Of a stretch of 64,000 nucleotides of DNA, positions 23,288-35,199 are shown in pieces. The position numbers and the translations under genes are program-made. Origin of the DNA: Monocercomonoides exilis (Eukaryota > Preaxostyla > Oxymonadida > Polymastigidae); assembly GCA_001643675.2 (NCBI GenBank), contig LSRY02000066.1, positions 248,001-312,000 of the forward strand. Reading direction: 5' to 3'. The notes under the pieces are model-generated. The model worked only from the letters and a program-made list of their open reading frames with translations, was not told where the DNA came from and did no database searches. Each line of letters starts with the position of its first letter. The first letter of the stretch is position 1.

Positions 23288-25213
23288 ATGAACGAATCTC
23301 CCGATGAATCATCCCCCCAAAGGAAAAGCGGGAAAAGGAGACGTAAAAATAACATTTCATTAGAAACAGCAACCTTAGAAGATATCACTTCAAATTTTGC
23401 CAATGTCATTCTTACTCCACGCACTGAACGTGTATTTCAAAAAGAAGGAATAACTCTAAACGATTTACGACCATTTGATGATGCAGAAATTACAAAAAAA
23501 GATCTCTCTTTATCTACAAATACAATTGATTTTAAACGTAAAAGAAGGGAGGCAAAACAAGAAGGTTTAAATTTTTATTTGTGAATAATCTTTTTTTTTC
23601 AATTTCATTTAAAAATTCAACTTGGATTGCCTTTGCTTAGAACTGTTTAATATGTTAAAGGAATCGTATGCTTCTGAAAGCAAGCGAAATGAATCTATTG
23701 AAGCATTGGAAAAAGCAAAAAGTCAAGCTGAAAGAATGATATCTCAAGTATGCAAAATGATATAGTTGTATTTTTATCCTAATACGATTAAATATATTAA
23801 TCTTTCTAGGAAGAAGAAAGAGTTCGGGAACTTCGACTTAAAAAGAAAAGAGAAATTGAACTACAAGTTGAAAATGAAAAGAAGCGAGAAGATGAAAACC
23901 AACGTAAAATACGAATGATGGAAGAAAAAGAACAAATGAGAAAACAACAATTAAGCAAACATGCAATGGAGTTGCAAAGGAAAATGCAAGAAGCAAAAGA
24001 ACGTGCTGAAGAAAAAAAGAAACAAGTCATGGAACAGCAAGCAAAGCATCTTGAAGAAAAAGAACGAACTCTAAAGCAAAGAGAACGTGAATTGGAAGAA
24101 AGGCAACGACAGCTTGAAGAAGAGAGAAGAGAGAAAGAGAGGCTCAAAAGGCAGCAAGAACAAGAAAGAGCAAGACAAAGAGAAGAAATTGTTATGAAAA
24201 TGAAGAGAGAGACAGAAAAAACGAGAGCAGAATTGATTGCCAGGCAAGAAGAAGATGAAAGAAGACGAAAAGAGCTTGCAATGCAGCGCCAACGCGAGAT
24301 GTTGGAGAAGCAAGAGATAGAAAAAGAGCAGAAGCTGGAGAAACAAGAGTATCTCGAACGGATGAAGCGAAAGGAAGAGTTTAGGAAACAGGAGACAAAG
24401 AGACGGATTGAGGAAGAAGAGAAGATGCGAAAAGAGATTGTGCAAAGGAAAGAAGTGCTATTGCAGATGCGGCGAGATGCAGAGATTCAGGAAGAAAGAG
24501 AGAAGAAGGCGCTGAAAGAGGCGATGATACAGTACCAGAAGACGGGAGTGTGGAAGCCGCCCAAATGGCTGGCTGAGATGAGCGAAACAGGAACAAGCTC
24601 CTCTTCTGCTTCGCGTGCTGGTCGGTCGCGCTCTTCGCTCGGTGTGCATTCTCATTCGCCAGCCGGCGGAGAGAAAAGGACTCGCTCGCGGCTGTCGTCG
24701 CAAACACCTACTCCCTCACACACACGCTCATCCACTTCATCTGCTTCTCCGGCTGATGCTTCTTCTCCTTCCTCCTCTTCTCTTCCCTCTGACATGTCTC
24801 TTCCTCCGCTGGATGGCGTTCGAAAGTCGCCAAAACCTGCTTCTCTTTCGCCGACTTCACCCAAAAAGCGCAAACAGCCAACAACTTTTCCGAAAGAAGG
24901 CAAAGACTCTTTGCAATCTCCATCCGAAAAGGTGCAAAGGTCGAAAGCGCTAAGCGCAGAAAATGCTCCATCAACTGCATTTTATTCATATGTTCCTTCT
25001 CCATCATCGCCTCCAAGCACCGTTCTGACGCCTGTCAGATACCACGGTGCACCTTTTGATAAGCCAGAAGCACAAAAGCCAGCAAATGACTCTCCTTCAT
25101 CGTCAAATTCGCTTCCTGATTCTTCGTTTTTGACTTGCTCGCCTCAAAATGATGCTCCCGTTCCCACGACAAACTCGGAACATTCTTTGGAAGGAGAACA
25201 AGAAGATGTTTAA
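23288..25213 (+). CDS. Long coiled-coil protein, 3 exons, function unknown
   Basis: Exons 23288-23564, 23641-23747 and 23810-25213; introns of 76 nt (GTTTAA donor) and 62 nt (GTATGC donor). Product about 595 aa. Residues about 115-410 are almost unbroken charged coiled coil (Glu/Lys/Arg/Gln heptads such as REKERLKRQQEQERARQREE). It ends at WKPPKWLAEMSE, followed by a disordered Ser/Pro-rich tail. The N-terminal LTPRTERVFQKEGITLNDL resembles a short motif (PRs..aC...GI.p.eL) found in some animal coiled-coil and ciliary proteins. That similarity is weak. A cytoskeletal or flagellar role is possible but not shown. Confidence 0.85.
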
Positions 25214-26786
25214 GAAATAGTGAAACTTTCATTGTTTTGTCTGCTTTCTTCTCTTCTGTTTTTGCTATGAGGAAGAGATGTGTTTAAATTTTAGTCTATT
25301 CGTTTTATTTTTTTTATTGTAAAATTGTTTAATGTGGAAAATATTTGTTGTTTCAATTTATTTTTGGAATAAATTCGATTGAATTGTTTATCATTTTCAA
25401 ATTTGAAAAATTAGCAATTTTTGACTGATATAAGCATATCAATACAGATTTGATAATTCTTCAATAAAACTTCATTCATCTTTGTTGCTTTCTTTGTATG
25501 AATGCAATCGAGTGAGTTTATGCACAGAAATGTATTGCTGTTCTTTCTTTGATTTTTATTTGAGTTCTTCTTTACTCTGGGTAATTGATTCTTTATATGT
25601 GTAACTCTTTATGAACATTCATTCAAATTGTTATTGTTCCAATTGAACTTTAATGTAATTGAGCTTTTTGATGCGTTTCATATCAAAATAAACTTGTTAT
25701 ATGTTTAACAACTAGAATGATAAGCAGTTGAGATGCAATTTTCAGTTGATTAAGAATCTTCTGAATCATCTTTCGAATATCGAGATTATCAATCACTAAA
25801 GTTTTTGATTTTACCATCTTTTGTTCAACATTTAGCTGCAATTCAAAGAAAAATAAAAATGAATATCCAAAGAATTGGGCAGAAATGCATCGTTATTTTC
25901 AAGCGTTATACGCGCGTAAGTACAAGAATTCTGTTTTCATTTTCATAAGACCAAATCTATTTCTTCTACATCGCAATTCTCAATGGAGTATTTTTCCCGT
26001 TATTGAATAAAAACTGCTTTTCCAAAAGGCCAAATAGTTTTAAAGCAAATTATGTGTCAAAAAAGAAGCACGCCAAAGTCATCATAAACGGTTGTTATCG
26101 AAGCATTAAGATATGAAATTGCAACAAAGAAAAATCAACTGATAAATTGATGAATAATGCTAATAAAAGATATTACTTATTTCAGAATGATAGTTTCATT
26201 TATCGATTATCATTCAAATAAAAAATATTTAAAAGACGAATATATTGAAGAGTGAATTCAAGTCGGGTCTAAAAGACTTGAATGACATCATAAGCACAAT
26301 TCAAAAACGTAAATCAAATAAAAACTAACAAAAATCAAAAGCATTAACGTAACCGGTCGATCCCGCAAAAAAGTTGTGAAAACATGTTCTGGCATGAACA
26401 TGAAAAGTTTGGAGCAACAGAAGCGACAAGACAACGAAAATGTTACAAAAGAAAAAATATAAAAAATAACTATACGTCAATAAGCATAATATATAACACT
26501 GAAGAACAAGGGCATTCAATCAAACAGTAAATAAAGAGAAGATGAAGAAAAGAACATTGAAAAAAAATTATAATCATTAACCACTAAAATATTTTCTCAT
26601 TTCTTCTCTTTATCTTTCTTTCACTGTTTGTCTGATGATTTCAATTTATGCTCATTGATAACGCTTTCTCACAAATAAAACCAAAAGTGGTAATGGAAAA
26701 GAAAAAGAATCAAATGTGAATTTTTCACATTCTTCTCTTTTCTTTACCATTATGTTAATGCCTTTTTTGTTCATCCATTCTTTTAT
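25214..26786. other. Long AT-rich intergenic region between convergent genes
   Basis: About 1.6 kb without a convincing gene. A short frame from 25859 followed by a consensus-like GTAAGT at 25916 has no partner exon I can find. A perfect 9-bp stem with a 10-nt loop lies at 26256-26283. Confidence 0.55.
26256..26283. repeat. Short inverted repeat (hairpin)
   Basis: ATTCAAGTC / GACTTGAAT arms around a 10-nt loop, about 500 nt beyond the GFAT stop. Its role is unknown. Confidence 0.5.
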
Positions 26787-29281
26787 TTACTCGACAGTCA
26801 CTGACTTTGCCAGGTTTCTTGGTCTGTCTGGGTTCAAACCTTTGGCCACAGCCACTTTGTAAGCAATGAGCTGCAAGGGCACCACCATCAGCATTGGCGA
26901 CATGGCCTCAGAAATATGCGGGACACGCACAACATAGTCGCTCAGATGGAGCACTCTGTCAACATCGTCTGGGTCATTTGACAGGGCAGCGTATGCAAGC
27001 GAAGGGGTGGGAGGATTGGAGATGCTGGTTGGGGTGGTCGAGGCAGAGGGGATGGACGAGGAGGACGAAGACGCATCAAGAGTTGTCGATGAGGGGGAAG
27101 TCGAAAGAATAGAAGTCATCGAAGCAGATGCTGCGGGTGTGCGAATGTCGAGAGTAACATCCACATTGGCCAGATGCGAGGAAGATGAATGGAAAATAGG
27201 GGCAGATGGTGTTGGCGCTGCAATCTTTGAGAGAGAAGGAGAAGGAGAAGGACTTGGTGTGGGTGAAGGTGATGAACGAGGAAGTTGCGAAGAGACAGCA
27301 TTTGCAGGTGGTGTTGAAAGCGAGCCGAAGAATGGAGAACTCGAAGGAGAAGCCAGGAAATCTGAAGAGAGCGAAGGTGACATGTTTTGCTTGACATTCA
27401 CAGCAGACTTCATTTCAGGTGCGTCGGTGATGGTGATGATAGTTCCCTGTCGTGTCTTGATCTCCTCCATGTTGTTGAGCACTTTTGTGAACTGGGTCTC
27501 TTTGGAGGCGCCGAGGATGAAGAACACGGGCATCCCTTTCTCCACTAGAGCGATTGGGCCATGCTTCATCTCTCCAGCTGGATATCCCTCAGCGTGGATG
27601 TAGCTGATCTCCTTCATCTTCAGAGCTCCTTCAAGTGCAAGCGGATAATCCACACCGCGCCCCAAAAACAGAGCCGATTTCTTGTTCTTCACTGCCTCCA
27701 CAATCGCGTCGATGGCTGTCATTGTGGATGTCGACGACAGAATACGTTGGATCCCGTCGGGTACTCTGCGCAGCTCCTGCTGAATTCGAAGAGAGTACTC
27801 CTCGTTCTGCGCAAGAAATGCACTCAACAGCACCATAGCGCACACCTGGCACGAGAACGCCTTCGTCGATGCCACACCAATCTCTGCACCGGCATGCAAA
27901 TACATCCCTTGACCTGCTATTCTGGCAATCTGCGATCCGACCACATTCACAATACCTGCCAGCTGTGCCCCTTGTTTCTTTGCGAGAAGCAGAGCCTCGC
28001 GCGTGTCTGCCGTCTCACCAGATTGTGATACAGCTATCACCAGATCATTTTTGTTGCACAGGCAGCGTCGATATATAAACTCCGAGGCATATTCACAATC
28101 AACTGGTATTCCAGCAAATTGCTCAATCAGATGTCTTCCAACAAGAGATGCGTAGTACGATGTCCCGCAAGCTAGAAACACAATTTTTCGCAACGACTCT
28201 GGAACCGAAACATGAATTGACGTAATGTTGTCGATTTTTCCTGCAAAAGTCTGTTGAACTGCAGTTGGCTGCTGATAAATCTCTTTCAGCATATAATGTG
28301 GGAAATCGCCAATCTCATACTCTGCTGGTTCAAAAGGAATACGTACAATACGTGCTGCTGATTCTTCTGAAGTTAAAGGAGTTGACATTTCAAAATTTTG
28401 GGCAAGTTTATACACGTGATGTTCGGTTTCCGATGCAACGCACACTTCATGATCATCCAAATGAATGACTTTTTCTGTGTGTTCCCGAAATGCTATGGGA
28501 TCTGATGCAATAAATAATTCGTTTTCTCCAATTCCAATTGACATCGGAGATGATAATCTTGCAGCATACACTTTCTTCTCAGTCGAGTGAAGCACGCACA
28601 CAGCATACGCTCCTGAATGTCATTTTTGTTGACAATAAAATCACGATTAATTGGAAATCAATAACAAAAACAACTTCAATATTTCTTGAATTGCAAATTT
28701 GCAAACCAACGATTTTTGAAAGCATTAATACAAAAGTACTTAATGTATCCAAATGATAGGTCTTGTGAAGATGTTCGAGCAATATCGCAATAACTTCTAC
28801 GTCATTTTGGCTTTCAAATTTGTAACCTTCTTTTTTCATGAATGAAGTTAACTCTGTGCTGTTTTCAATAATACCGTTCAATACAACAGCCCAATTTCCA
28901 TCATTGCTGATAAATGGATGAGTGTTTTCAGTTGTGGGAAGTCCCATAGTTGGCCATCTTGTGTGTCCGATGCCCAAGCAAAAAGATTCAGGATGAGCAA
29001 GAATTGAGTCGGAGTATTGCTCTTTCAACAATTTCTCCAAAGCGGCAACCGTTCCTGCTGTTTTTGCCAAAATAATTTTCTCCTCATCTTTCTTGATCAT
29101 TGCGACTCCAGCTCCATCATACCCTCGATACTTGAAAATACATCAAATATTTAAATGAACATTTAAATGAAGCCATAAACATATTAAATATAAAAAAGTT
29201 CAATACTTCCAGTCTATGCAGTCCTTGTATGATTGTTATAAGTACTGGACGCCCACCAATATATGCAAATATCCCGCACAT
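26787..29281 (-). CDS. Glutamine--fructose-6-phosphate aminotransferase (GFAT), 3 exons
   Basis: Makes glucosamine-6-phosphate from fructose-6-phosphate and glutamine, the entry to UDP-GlcNAc. Exons 29281-29207, 29130-28707 and 28612-26787; introns of 76 nt (donor GTATTG) and 94 nt (donor GTTTGC). Product about 774 aa. Cys2 of MCGIFAYIGG is the N-terminal nucleophile; YRGYDGAG spans the first junction, and GHTRWPTMG and NGIIEN complete the glutaminase domain. SIS domains: ACGTSYYAS near residue 314, SQSGETADT near 362, STKAFSCQ near 415, HGPIALVEKG near 517, and the catalytic C-terminus PRNLAKSVTVE. A Ser/Pro-rich insert of about 135 aa (residues about 575-712) interrupts the last SIS domain and makes the protein longer than the roughly 680 aa usual for eukaryotes. 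Confidence 0.97.
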
Positions 29282-29353
29282 CTGCCTGTTATTTGATCGA
29301 GTAAATTTGATCTAGCCATTATTAGCATCAGATTAATTGAACTGAAAATAAAA
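29282..29353. promoter_or_regulatory. 72-nt divergent spacer between GFAT and START-protein start codons
   Basis: The two start codons face away from each other with 72 nt between. Both promoters and both 5' UTRs must fit here unless transcription starts inside a neighbour. No TATA-like element stands out from the AT-rich background. Confidence 0.5.
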
Positions 29354-30397
29354 ATGGGAGAGAAAACGAACTCAATTAAAATGATAGATAATACTGATAT
29401 CATCCAGTCGTTTTTGGATGAAATCAATGTTGAAAACCGTAATACATCTCCTAATTCTTGGGTGTTTGTAAGTAATTTGAATGGAGTTGATATATTCCAC
29501 AAAACATTTGATAAACATATTGGAATCTTGGGAGAAGCGTTTTTACCAGATGTTAATCCCTCAACATTTTTCAGTTTGAATTTTGTGTTTTGAAGCATTT
29601 TTTTGGGAATGTTATAAAAACTAAATGTTTTTATTTTTAATTTTTTTTTAGATTTTCTTAGAAAAGCTGGAAATAGAGTTAGTTTTGATAAATCTTGTGT
29701 TGATAGCAATGACGTTGATAAACTAACACCAGAAAGTGATGTCATAAGATATTATTTTAAGTTGTGGCCAGCTGCACCCCGTGATGTTGTTGTAAAGGTT
29801 AATATTTATTTATTTATTTATTTTTATTGAAAATAATTTAAATGGATTCAGCGTTGTTGGAAAGAGTTAAAAAATAAATCTTTCATTCTTGCTGAAACAT
29901 CTATCACTCATTCAGAGTATTTTCTTTTTCGATTGTTTTGTTTTTGAAAGAGTTAATTTATTCTTAACGTAATTACAAAATTAAACAGAACACCTGAAGT
30001 TCCAACTTATTTGCGTTCTGATGTTGCAATTGCTGGATACTTACTTAGCAGACATCGCATTCCAAAGGGAAAATCATCAATTGATACATCATCTATTTCT
30101 GAAGATGTTAAAGGAAAGGTTGAAAGTGATTTTGCGCAAAGCTCTTCAACAACTCCGACTTCTCCTGTGCCTTCGATTTCTCCATCTATGCTTTCATCAA
30201 CACTTACAAGCGCAGCAATTGGAACTGAGGAAGAAGTTGAAGATTATGAGAATTATATATATGGTACAAAATACACTTATCTAGTTGTAGTTGATCCAAT
30301 GGCATGGGTACCTGAAACAGTATTAAGAAAATGGAGTTTGGAATATCCACAAATTTTGAAGGCTGCTGCGGAAGAAATGAAGAGTAGGGGAAGATAA
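29354..30397 (+). CDS. START-domain lipid-transfer-like protein, 4 exons
   Basis: Exons 29354-29573, 29652-29797, 29852-29916 and 29989-30397; introns 78, 54 and 72 nt (donors GTTTGA, GTTAAT, GTATTT). Product about 279 aa. It follows the START order: NSWVFVSNLNGVDIFHKTF, then IGILGEAFLPDVNPSTFFNF and DVIRYYFKLWPAAPRDVV. Next comes RCWKELKNKSFILAETSITH, TPEVPTYLRSDVAIAGYLL across the third junction, and the end TYLVVVDPMAWVPETVLRKW. START domains form a pocket for a lipid or sterol and move it between membranes. A Ser/Thr/Pro loop of about 60 aa sits before the last strand. The ligand cannot be predicted. No signal peptide or membrane segment is seen, so it is probably cytosolic. Confidence 0.85.
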
Positions 30398-31043
30398 TCA
30401 AGTTTGCAAATATATTTTCGGAAAACAAAAAACCTCTTTAAAACAACAACTATATTAATGCATTAAAAATTTTCTAAATTGCGCTTTTTTAGAACTTTGC
30501 TTCTTTTGTTTAAAGTTATCCCAAACGTGTTTCCATTTTTGTAATTGTGCTTTTTTAAGTTATTTACTCCAAAATTGCAAAATTGCATTTCACTTGTTAT
30601 TCACTTCACTTTATGTTTGTCTTTTTTGAAATTATTTTTGGTTGAGATCAATTTTTATGTTTGTATTTTTGTTGATTTTTTTCATAATTTTAAAATAATA
30701 AAATAAAATAAAATAAAGTTTACGTTTTGAAGATTTAGCGGCTGTTGTTATCTCGGTAAAGGATCATTTCACATTGATGCCTTCGAGATTATTGATTGGA
30801 AATGTTAGTCTGATTAGATGCTGCTTTCAACTATATCAATTTGTTTTGTGCCTTACTTGCGTTACACAAATTTCAAAAGTGTTATTTATGGACTTGTCCA
30901 GCAGCGCAAAAATTATTATTTCAGTTTTTTCTTGTATGAAATTATTTTTGTGTATTTTTTACATTTTTTAATTCTCTTTGTAATGATTATTTTCGATCAC
31001 GCAAATTCAATTATGAATATTTTGTAAACAATAAGTGATAATT
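30398..31043. other. AT-rich spacer
   Basis: No gene supported; short hydrophobic frames are typical of T-rich DNA. Confidence 0.5.
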
Positions 31044-31326
31044 ATGATTATTGAATTTTTTACTGTGTTCATTACGCATTTTAGCACGGTTTTGGCATTT
31101 GTTTCTCTTATTCTTCATATTGCCGGCTCAATATGGTTGACATTCATTTATCTGGAAAATAGATCTGGAACAGAATTTTGGATATGCTTGCTTATTGGAA
31201 GGTATTTTTATCGATTAGAAACATCTCTTTATCTTTTTTTTCAAGTCTTCTACCTTTTCTTTTAGATATTCTTTGGATCATCTTCGCTGTACATTGTACC
31301 AAAAAGAACAAAATATCTTGAAATAG
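31044..31326 (+). CDS. Possible small Pmp3-like membrane protein, reading frame doubtful
   Basis: A Met frame from 31044 gives a hydrophobic protein whose segment IYLENRSGTEFWICLLIG resembles the middle of Pmp3/UPF0057 stress proteins (FLERGCGKDFWINILLT). A GT-AG intron (31202-31265, 64 nt) gives the tail RYSLDHLRCTLYQ, which is not membrane-like. The other frame of the same exon reads ILWIIFAVHC, which better fits the conserved Pmp3 end IPGIIHALY. So either the splice site is misjudged or the gene has a one-base shift and is decaying. The first membrane segment also lacks the usual Pro pair. Confidence 0.25.
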
Positions 31327-31897
31327 CATTAATTTTCATTAAGTGTTTTTCCGAAACGTCTATTAGCATTCAATTTTCACATGTATTTGAATAAATTAAT
31401 TTGTATATTTGCATATCTCGACGTTCGGCGTTCAATTCGCAAAATGAATGTTTCATTTTATAAAAGTGTGGTTTTGACAGAAAATCTGAAATCTGTCAAA
31501 AGTTCTTGAATGTTACAAGCTCTTATTTTTTTTTTTTTTTTAGAATGAGAAAATGCAATTTCCAAATTTCATTTTAAAGAATGTGAAACAATTTTTTTAT
31601 TCCGTGGAAAATAATTGCATGTGAATTTTATAATTTTTTAATTCAGTTTTTGCAAAAATAAAAAGAACAAACTTTTGAAATAAATAAACTTTTTGGAAAG
31701 AAGTTTTAACAAATTATTGAATTAAATTAAAATAAATTAATAAATTAAGTTAAGTTAAAAAATAAAACGTGGAAATAAGTGTAGATTTCATAATAATATT
31801 TATGTGTAATTTGGTTGATGTTTCAATTTCTGTGCGAATTGAAACGATGATTTTCAACTTTCTCATCAAGAAGAAATATTTCTTTCTTCAAGTCGTC
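31327..31897. other. AT-rich spacer with a poly-T run
   Basis: No gene seen. A run of about 15 T lies near 31529-31543. Confidence 0.55.
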
Positions 31898-33806
31898 TTA
31901 TCGGACAGATTGAATGAATGGAGCTGCTCTGATATGTCTCTCCATGGCATTTTCCATTCCTCTATTCCTATTAAAACGTGGTGGCATATGCAAAGTTCTC
32001 TGAAGCGGGGGAGCTCTTGGAATAGTAACAGAATTCAGAAGAGGTGGTGCTCTTGGAACAGAAATAGAATTTAGAAGCGGGGGAGCTCTTGGAATAGTAA
32101 CAGAATTCGGAAGCGGAGGTGCTGGCGGAATGTATGGTATTTCAAAAATAGATTGATTTTTTGGATTGGCAGAAACATAACTCTGTGCAATTCTTACAGG
32201 GCGATGATTGGAAATGTTGTCATCTATCTCTACAACAGGCACTTGATACTGGAGAAGATCGTTAGGGAGAGGAGGAGGTGTTGGTACGAACTCATTCACA
32301 ACACCGCTGAATGATCCATCTTCACTTCTCAAAGTTGTTCGAAAATTCCTTTGCTTCTTTCTGGAATTTTTATTGATTGCCAAACAATATTCCATTTTTA
32401 ATGTTATCAATTTTTCGATTCGAAAAAAAAAGAATAGAATAAAAATTAATAAAGTCAAACGGTCTTCTGGAACGGCTAACTCTTCGCGTGCTTTTGATTC
32501 CCTCCAGCATCTCCACATGTTCTAAAACATGTTTTTCGTATCTTTTTTCACTGTGTGTATTCTTTAAGTTCTCGAATGGATCCTCTGTCTCCAGTTCCAT
32601 GCTTGGCAATAACTGGCGCAATCTATATGCGTCAGTGAAATAAAACATGGAAACACCCATTGCAGCTATTTTCACTTCAGCATTTTTTGAGGTTAAAAAT
32701 GGAACCAGCGCCCTGCGGATCTGCTCCTTGTATAATTCAATAGAAGCTTGTGGCAATGAAGACAGCTGCTCAGATGTGAGCAAGGCGAGAAGGGCACGAG
32801 AGATGTTAATTGCGCATTCCTGATGGAAGCATTTCATTGCGTCTTGCTCAAAAACTCGTCTCGTCGAATACGAAGTTGAGGTTGACGAAGAAGATGAAGT
32901 TGATGATGTAAAAGAAGATGATTCTGAAGATGATAATGAAGTTGAATTTTGTTCAATGTTTTTCACAAAATTTATCAAATCATTTATGCAAAGTTCAATA
33001 AACCCTTTCATTTTCCTTTCAGCTTTTAGGATATCAAAAGTGGCTAAATTATCGTTCAAAGAATTTCTAACTTCTTTTTCAGTTTGTATGAATGTTTGTT
33101 CCTCATTTTCCATGGTCGATACATCTTCTATAAATGAGGAAGAAGAAAGAAGAGAAACAATAGAATCGGTGGCATTTCGCACAACAATGTTATTCGTGCT
33201 CTTGATAAAATACAAACGTTCCAAACGTACCAAATGAATAACATTTCATTTGACAAAATAAACTTAAATCAAAAGATGAAGAACAAATAAGCAAACATTT
33301 ACAAATTTAAACAGTAAAGATATTGCTTCATCACTGATGTTATGATTTTGATTCGCTGAGAAACAGCTGGATAATAGCGACAAAAGTTTTAATGCCTCTC
33401 TCTTGTTTTATAAAAAAATTATAAAAAAATAAAATCTGAATTTAAAGAAACAGTACTGTAATGCAATCATTTATTTTTTGTTCAATCACTTTTTCAAGAA
33501 TGGATATAATTCCTATTTGCATCAAAATCTCAGAAACAGCAGAATCTATCAAATTGTTAGCTTTCTCGAAAATAAAAGCAGTGTAACACCTTCAATCACA
33601 TAATGTGATAAACGCTTTATTGAGTTCATAATTGAAAGAGGATCGTTTCCTTGTAACATATTAATCAATTTATCAATTGAATAATTCTAAATACATCTTG
33701 AAACTTTGTTCTAACAAAATTCAAAAATATTTTATACTTCTTTTATTTCATAATCAGAATGATACGGAACATATATTTCATGTTCAAAGTAATCTGAATC
33801 GCACAT
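31898..33806 (-). CDS. ARM-repeat-like protein with proline-rich tail, 6 exons
   Basis: Exons 33806-33738, 33686-33590, 33560-33457, 33401-33303, 33200-32461 and 32360-31898; introns 51, 29, 55, 102 and 100 nt. Every junction keeps frame; product about 523 aa. The front half is helical-repeat sequence: SIDKLINMLQGNDPLSIMNS, then NNLIDSAVSEILMQIGIISI and REALKLLSLLSSC. Exon 5 adds more helices and a Ser/Thr loop. The C-terminus has VVNEFVPTPPPLPNDL and three near-identical 12-residue units around VTIPRAPPLLNS, likely ligands for SH3/WW/EVH1-type domains. Intron 2 is extremely short: 29 nt as given, or 35 nt (donor GTGATT, acceptor CGAG) with loss of two residues. No family is recognised. ARM proteins usually act as scaffolds. 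The start at 33806 is the first Met that joins in frame. Confidence 0.75.
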
Positions 33807-33878
33807 TGAAAACAAGCTTCACAATAATTAAAAATATTTCTTAAGGTTAGTTGATCTGACGTTTTGGGTTTTTTTCAA
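33807..33878. promoter_or_regulatory. 72-nt divergent spacer between ARM-protein and Lys-rich-protein starts
   Basis: Start codons on opposite strands with 72 nt between them, the same distance as the GFAT/START pair. No distinctive motif seen. Confidence 0.45.
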
Positions 33879-34751
33879 ATGGCATATTCATCTCATTCTT
33901 CCCATGGTTTTTCAATCACTGATCCCTCAAACTTATATGATGATGACGTCTCATGGGCATCATCAAAAAAGCGTTTTGATTATCTTCATGACGACGAGAA
34001 ACCGCAAATTAGAGGCGGCGATATATTTGATGATGACAATTTTCGTACATTGCCTCGAAAAAGTCATAATCCAGTTGAATCTGATTTGCCATCAAAAAGA
34101 GATTCAATTCAGTTATCAAAATCCGCCAAACTCCCCTTGGTTGAAACAACTCAAAATGAAACACGAATTGAGTCAGTTGCTACAAAAGAGAAAATGATTA
34201 TTCCTTCATTTAAAAAAGATGGAACTCCTTTAACAGACAAAGAGCGTAGGAAATATGCTAAACAACTTGAACGATGGGAAAAGTGGAAAGAGCAGCATGA
34301 AAGGTTCGAAAGGCTAAAATATGCAGAAGAAGAAAAGGCTGGGATTTCTGTTATCAAAACTACAGATGCAGATGTGTCGTTGAAGGAAAAACAACTTTTT
34401 ATTGAAAGCATGGAACAAAAAAAGAAAGAAAAAAAATTAAAAAAGAAGGAGAAAAAGGAGAAAAAGGAAAAGAAAGAAAAAAAGGAAAAAAAGAAAGACA
34501 AAAAAGAAAAAAAGGAAAAGAAAGACAAATTGCTTATGGAAGAAGGAATTGTTAAAGTTGATAATGAAGACGAAAGAAAATCGAAAGAACTATTGCCTTC
34601 TTCCACTGTTACAGTTTCAGATGGCAGCCAAAAAAAAGATGAAGGTACAAAGCAAGATGATGACAGTGACAGCAGTTCTGACATAACATCATACAGCGAT
34701 TTAAGCCTTGGAGATGATTTTTTTGCAAGCCTGAAAAGTCAAAAAAAATAA
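33879..34751 (+). CDS. Lys-rich charged protein, function unknown
   Basis: Single exon, about 290 aa from the first ATG at 33879 (an upstream TTG at 33864 is not a likely start). Parts: Ser/Asp-rich N-terminus (MAYSSHSSHGFSITDPSNLY, DDDVSWASSKKRFDYL); a middle segment FKKDGTPLTDKERRKYAKQL continuing as an amphipathic, Trp-containing helix (RWEKWKEQHERFERLKY); a pure Lys/Glu tract (about 188-220); and an acidic Ser/Asp C-terminus ending LGDDFFASLKSQKK. The pattern is that of a nuclear or nucleolar protein, but I do not recognise it. Confidence 0.8.
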   Translation: MAYSSHSSHGFSITDPSNLYDDDVSWASSKKRFDYLHDDEKPQIRGGDIFDDDNFRTLPRKSHNPVESDLPSKRDSIQLSKSAKLPLVETTQNETRIESVATKEKMIIPSFKKDGTPLTDKERRKYAKQLERWEKWKEQHERFERLKYAEEEKAGISVIKTTDADVSLKEKQLFIESMEQKKKEKKLKKKEKKEKKEKKEKKEKKKDKKEKKEKKDKLLMEEGIVKVDNEDERKSKELLPSSTVTVSDGSQKKDEGTKQDDDSDSSSDITSYSDLSLGDDFFASLKSQKK

Positions 34752-35199
34752 TTGCAAAATACAAAATGCCCGATTGTGAAAAAGGAATGCAATAAATTCA
34801 ACATTTTTGTGCAAAGCTTTCGATAATGAATATTCATTGAATTTTTATTTCTGAATCATTTCGTGTCTTATGTTTGGTATTAGAGAAACTTGTGATTATA
34901 TTTACAGTCTAATTATTTGAAATTTTTTGAAATTTTTTAGGATTTATATTTTTCTAATTATATTTCTGTAAAAAATTAAGTTTTTGATTTTTCTTGTTAT
35001 TTTCGTTTATGTTTTTGTTGTTGTCGGAGTAATGCTGATGTTTGTCTGTTTGATCGTTTGATGTGCTACCAACTGGAACGTTTTGTTTATGAAATGAAAA
35101 AATATACTCTTCTGTCTTCCAAATACATTTTGAAAAAGAATTTAATTTTGTGTTTTTGATTCAATGCTGAAAACACCATGAAATCATGCTTTATAGAAG
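34752..35199. other. AT-rich spacer
   Basis: No gene seen. Confidence 0.55.

Noticed and set aside
25859-25921. Short Met frame followed by a perfect GTAAGT
   Set aside because: It could be a first exon, but no downstream acceptor with a coding continuation was found before the convergent GFAT gene.
34151-34684. A 177-aa minus-strand Phe/Ser-rich frame opposite the Lys-rich protein
   Set aside because: Antisense of the Lys/Glu tract; no splice context, and the plus frame has a clear start and stop.
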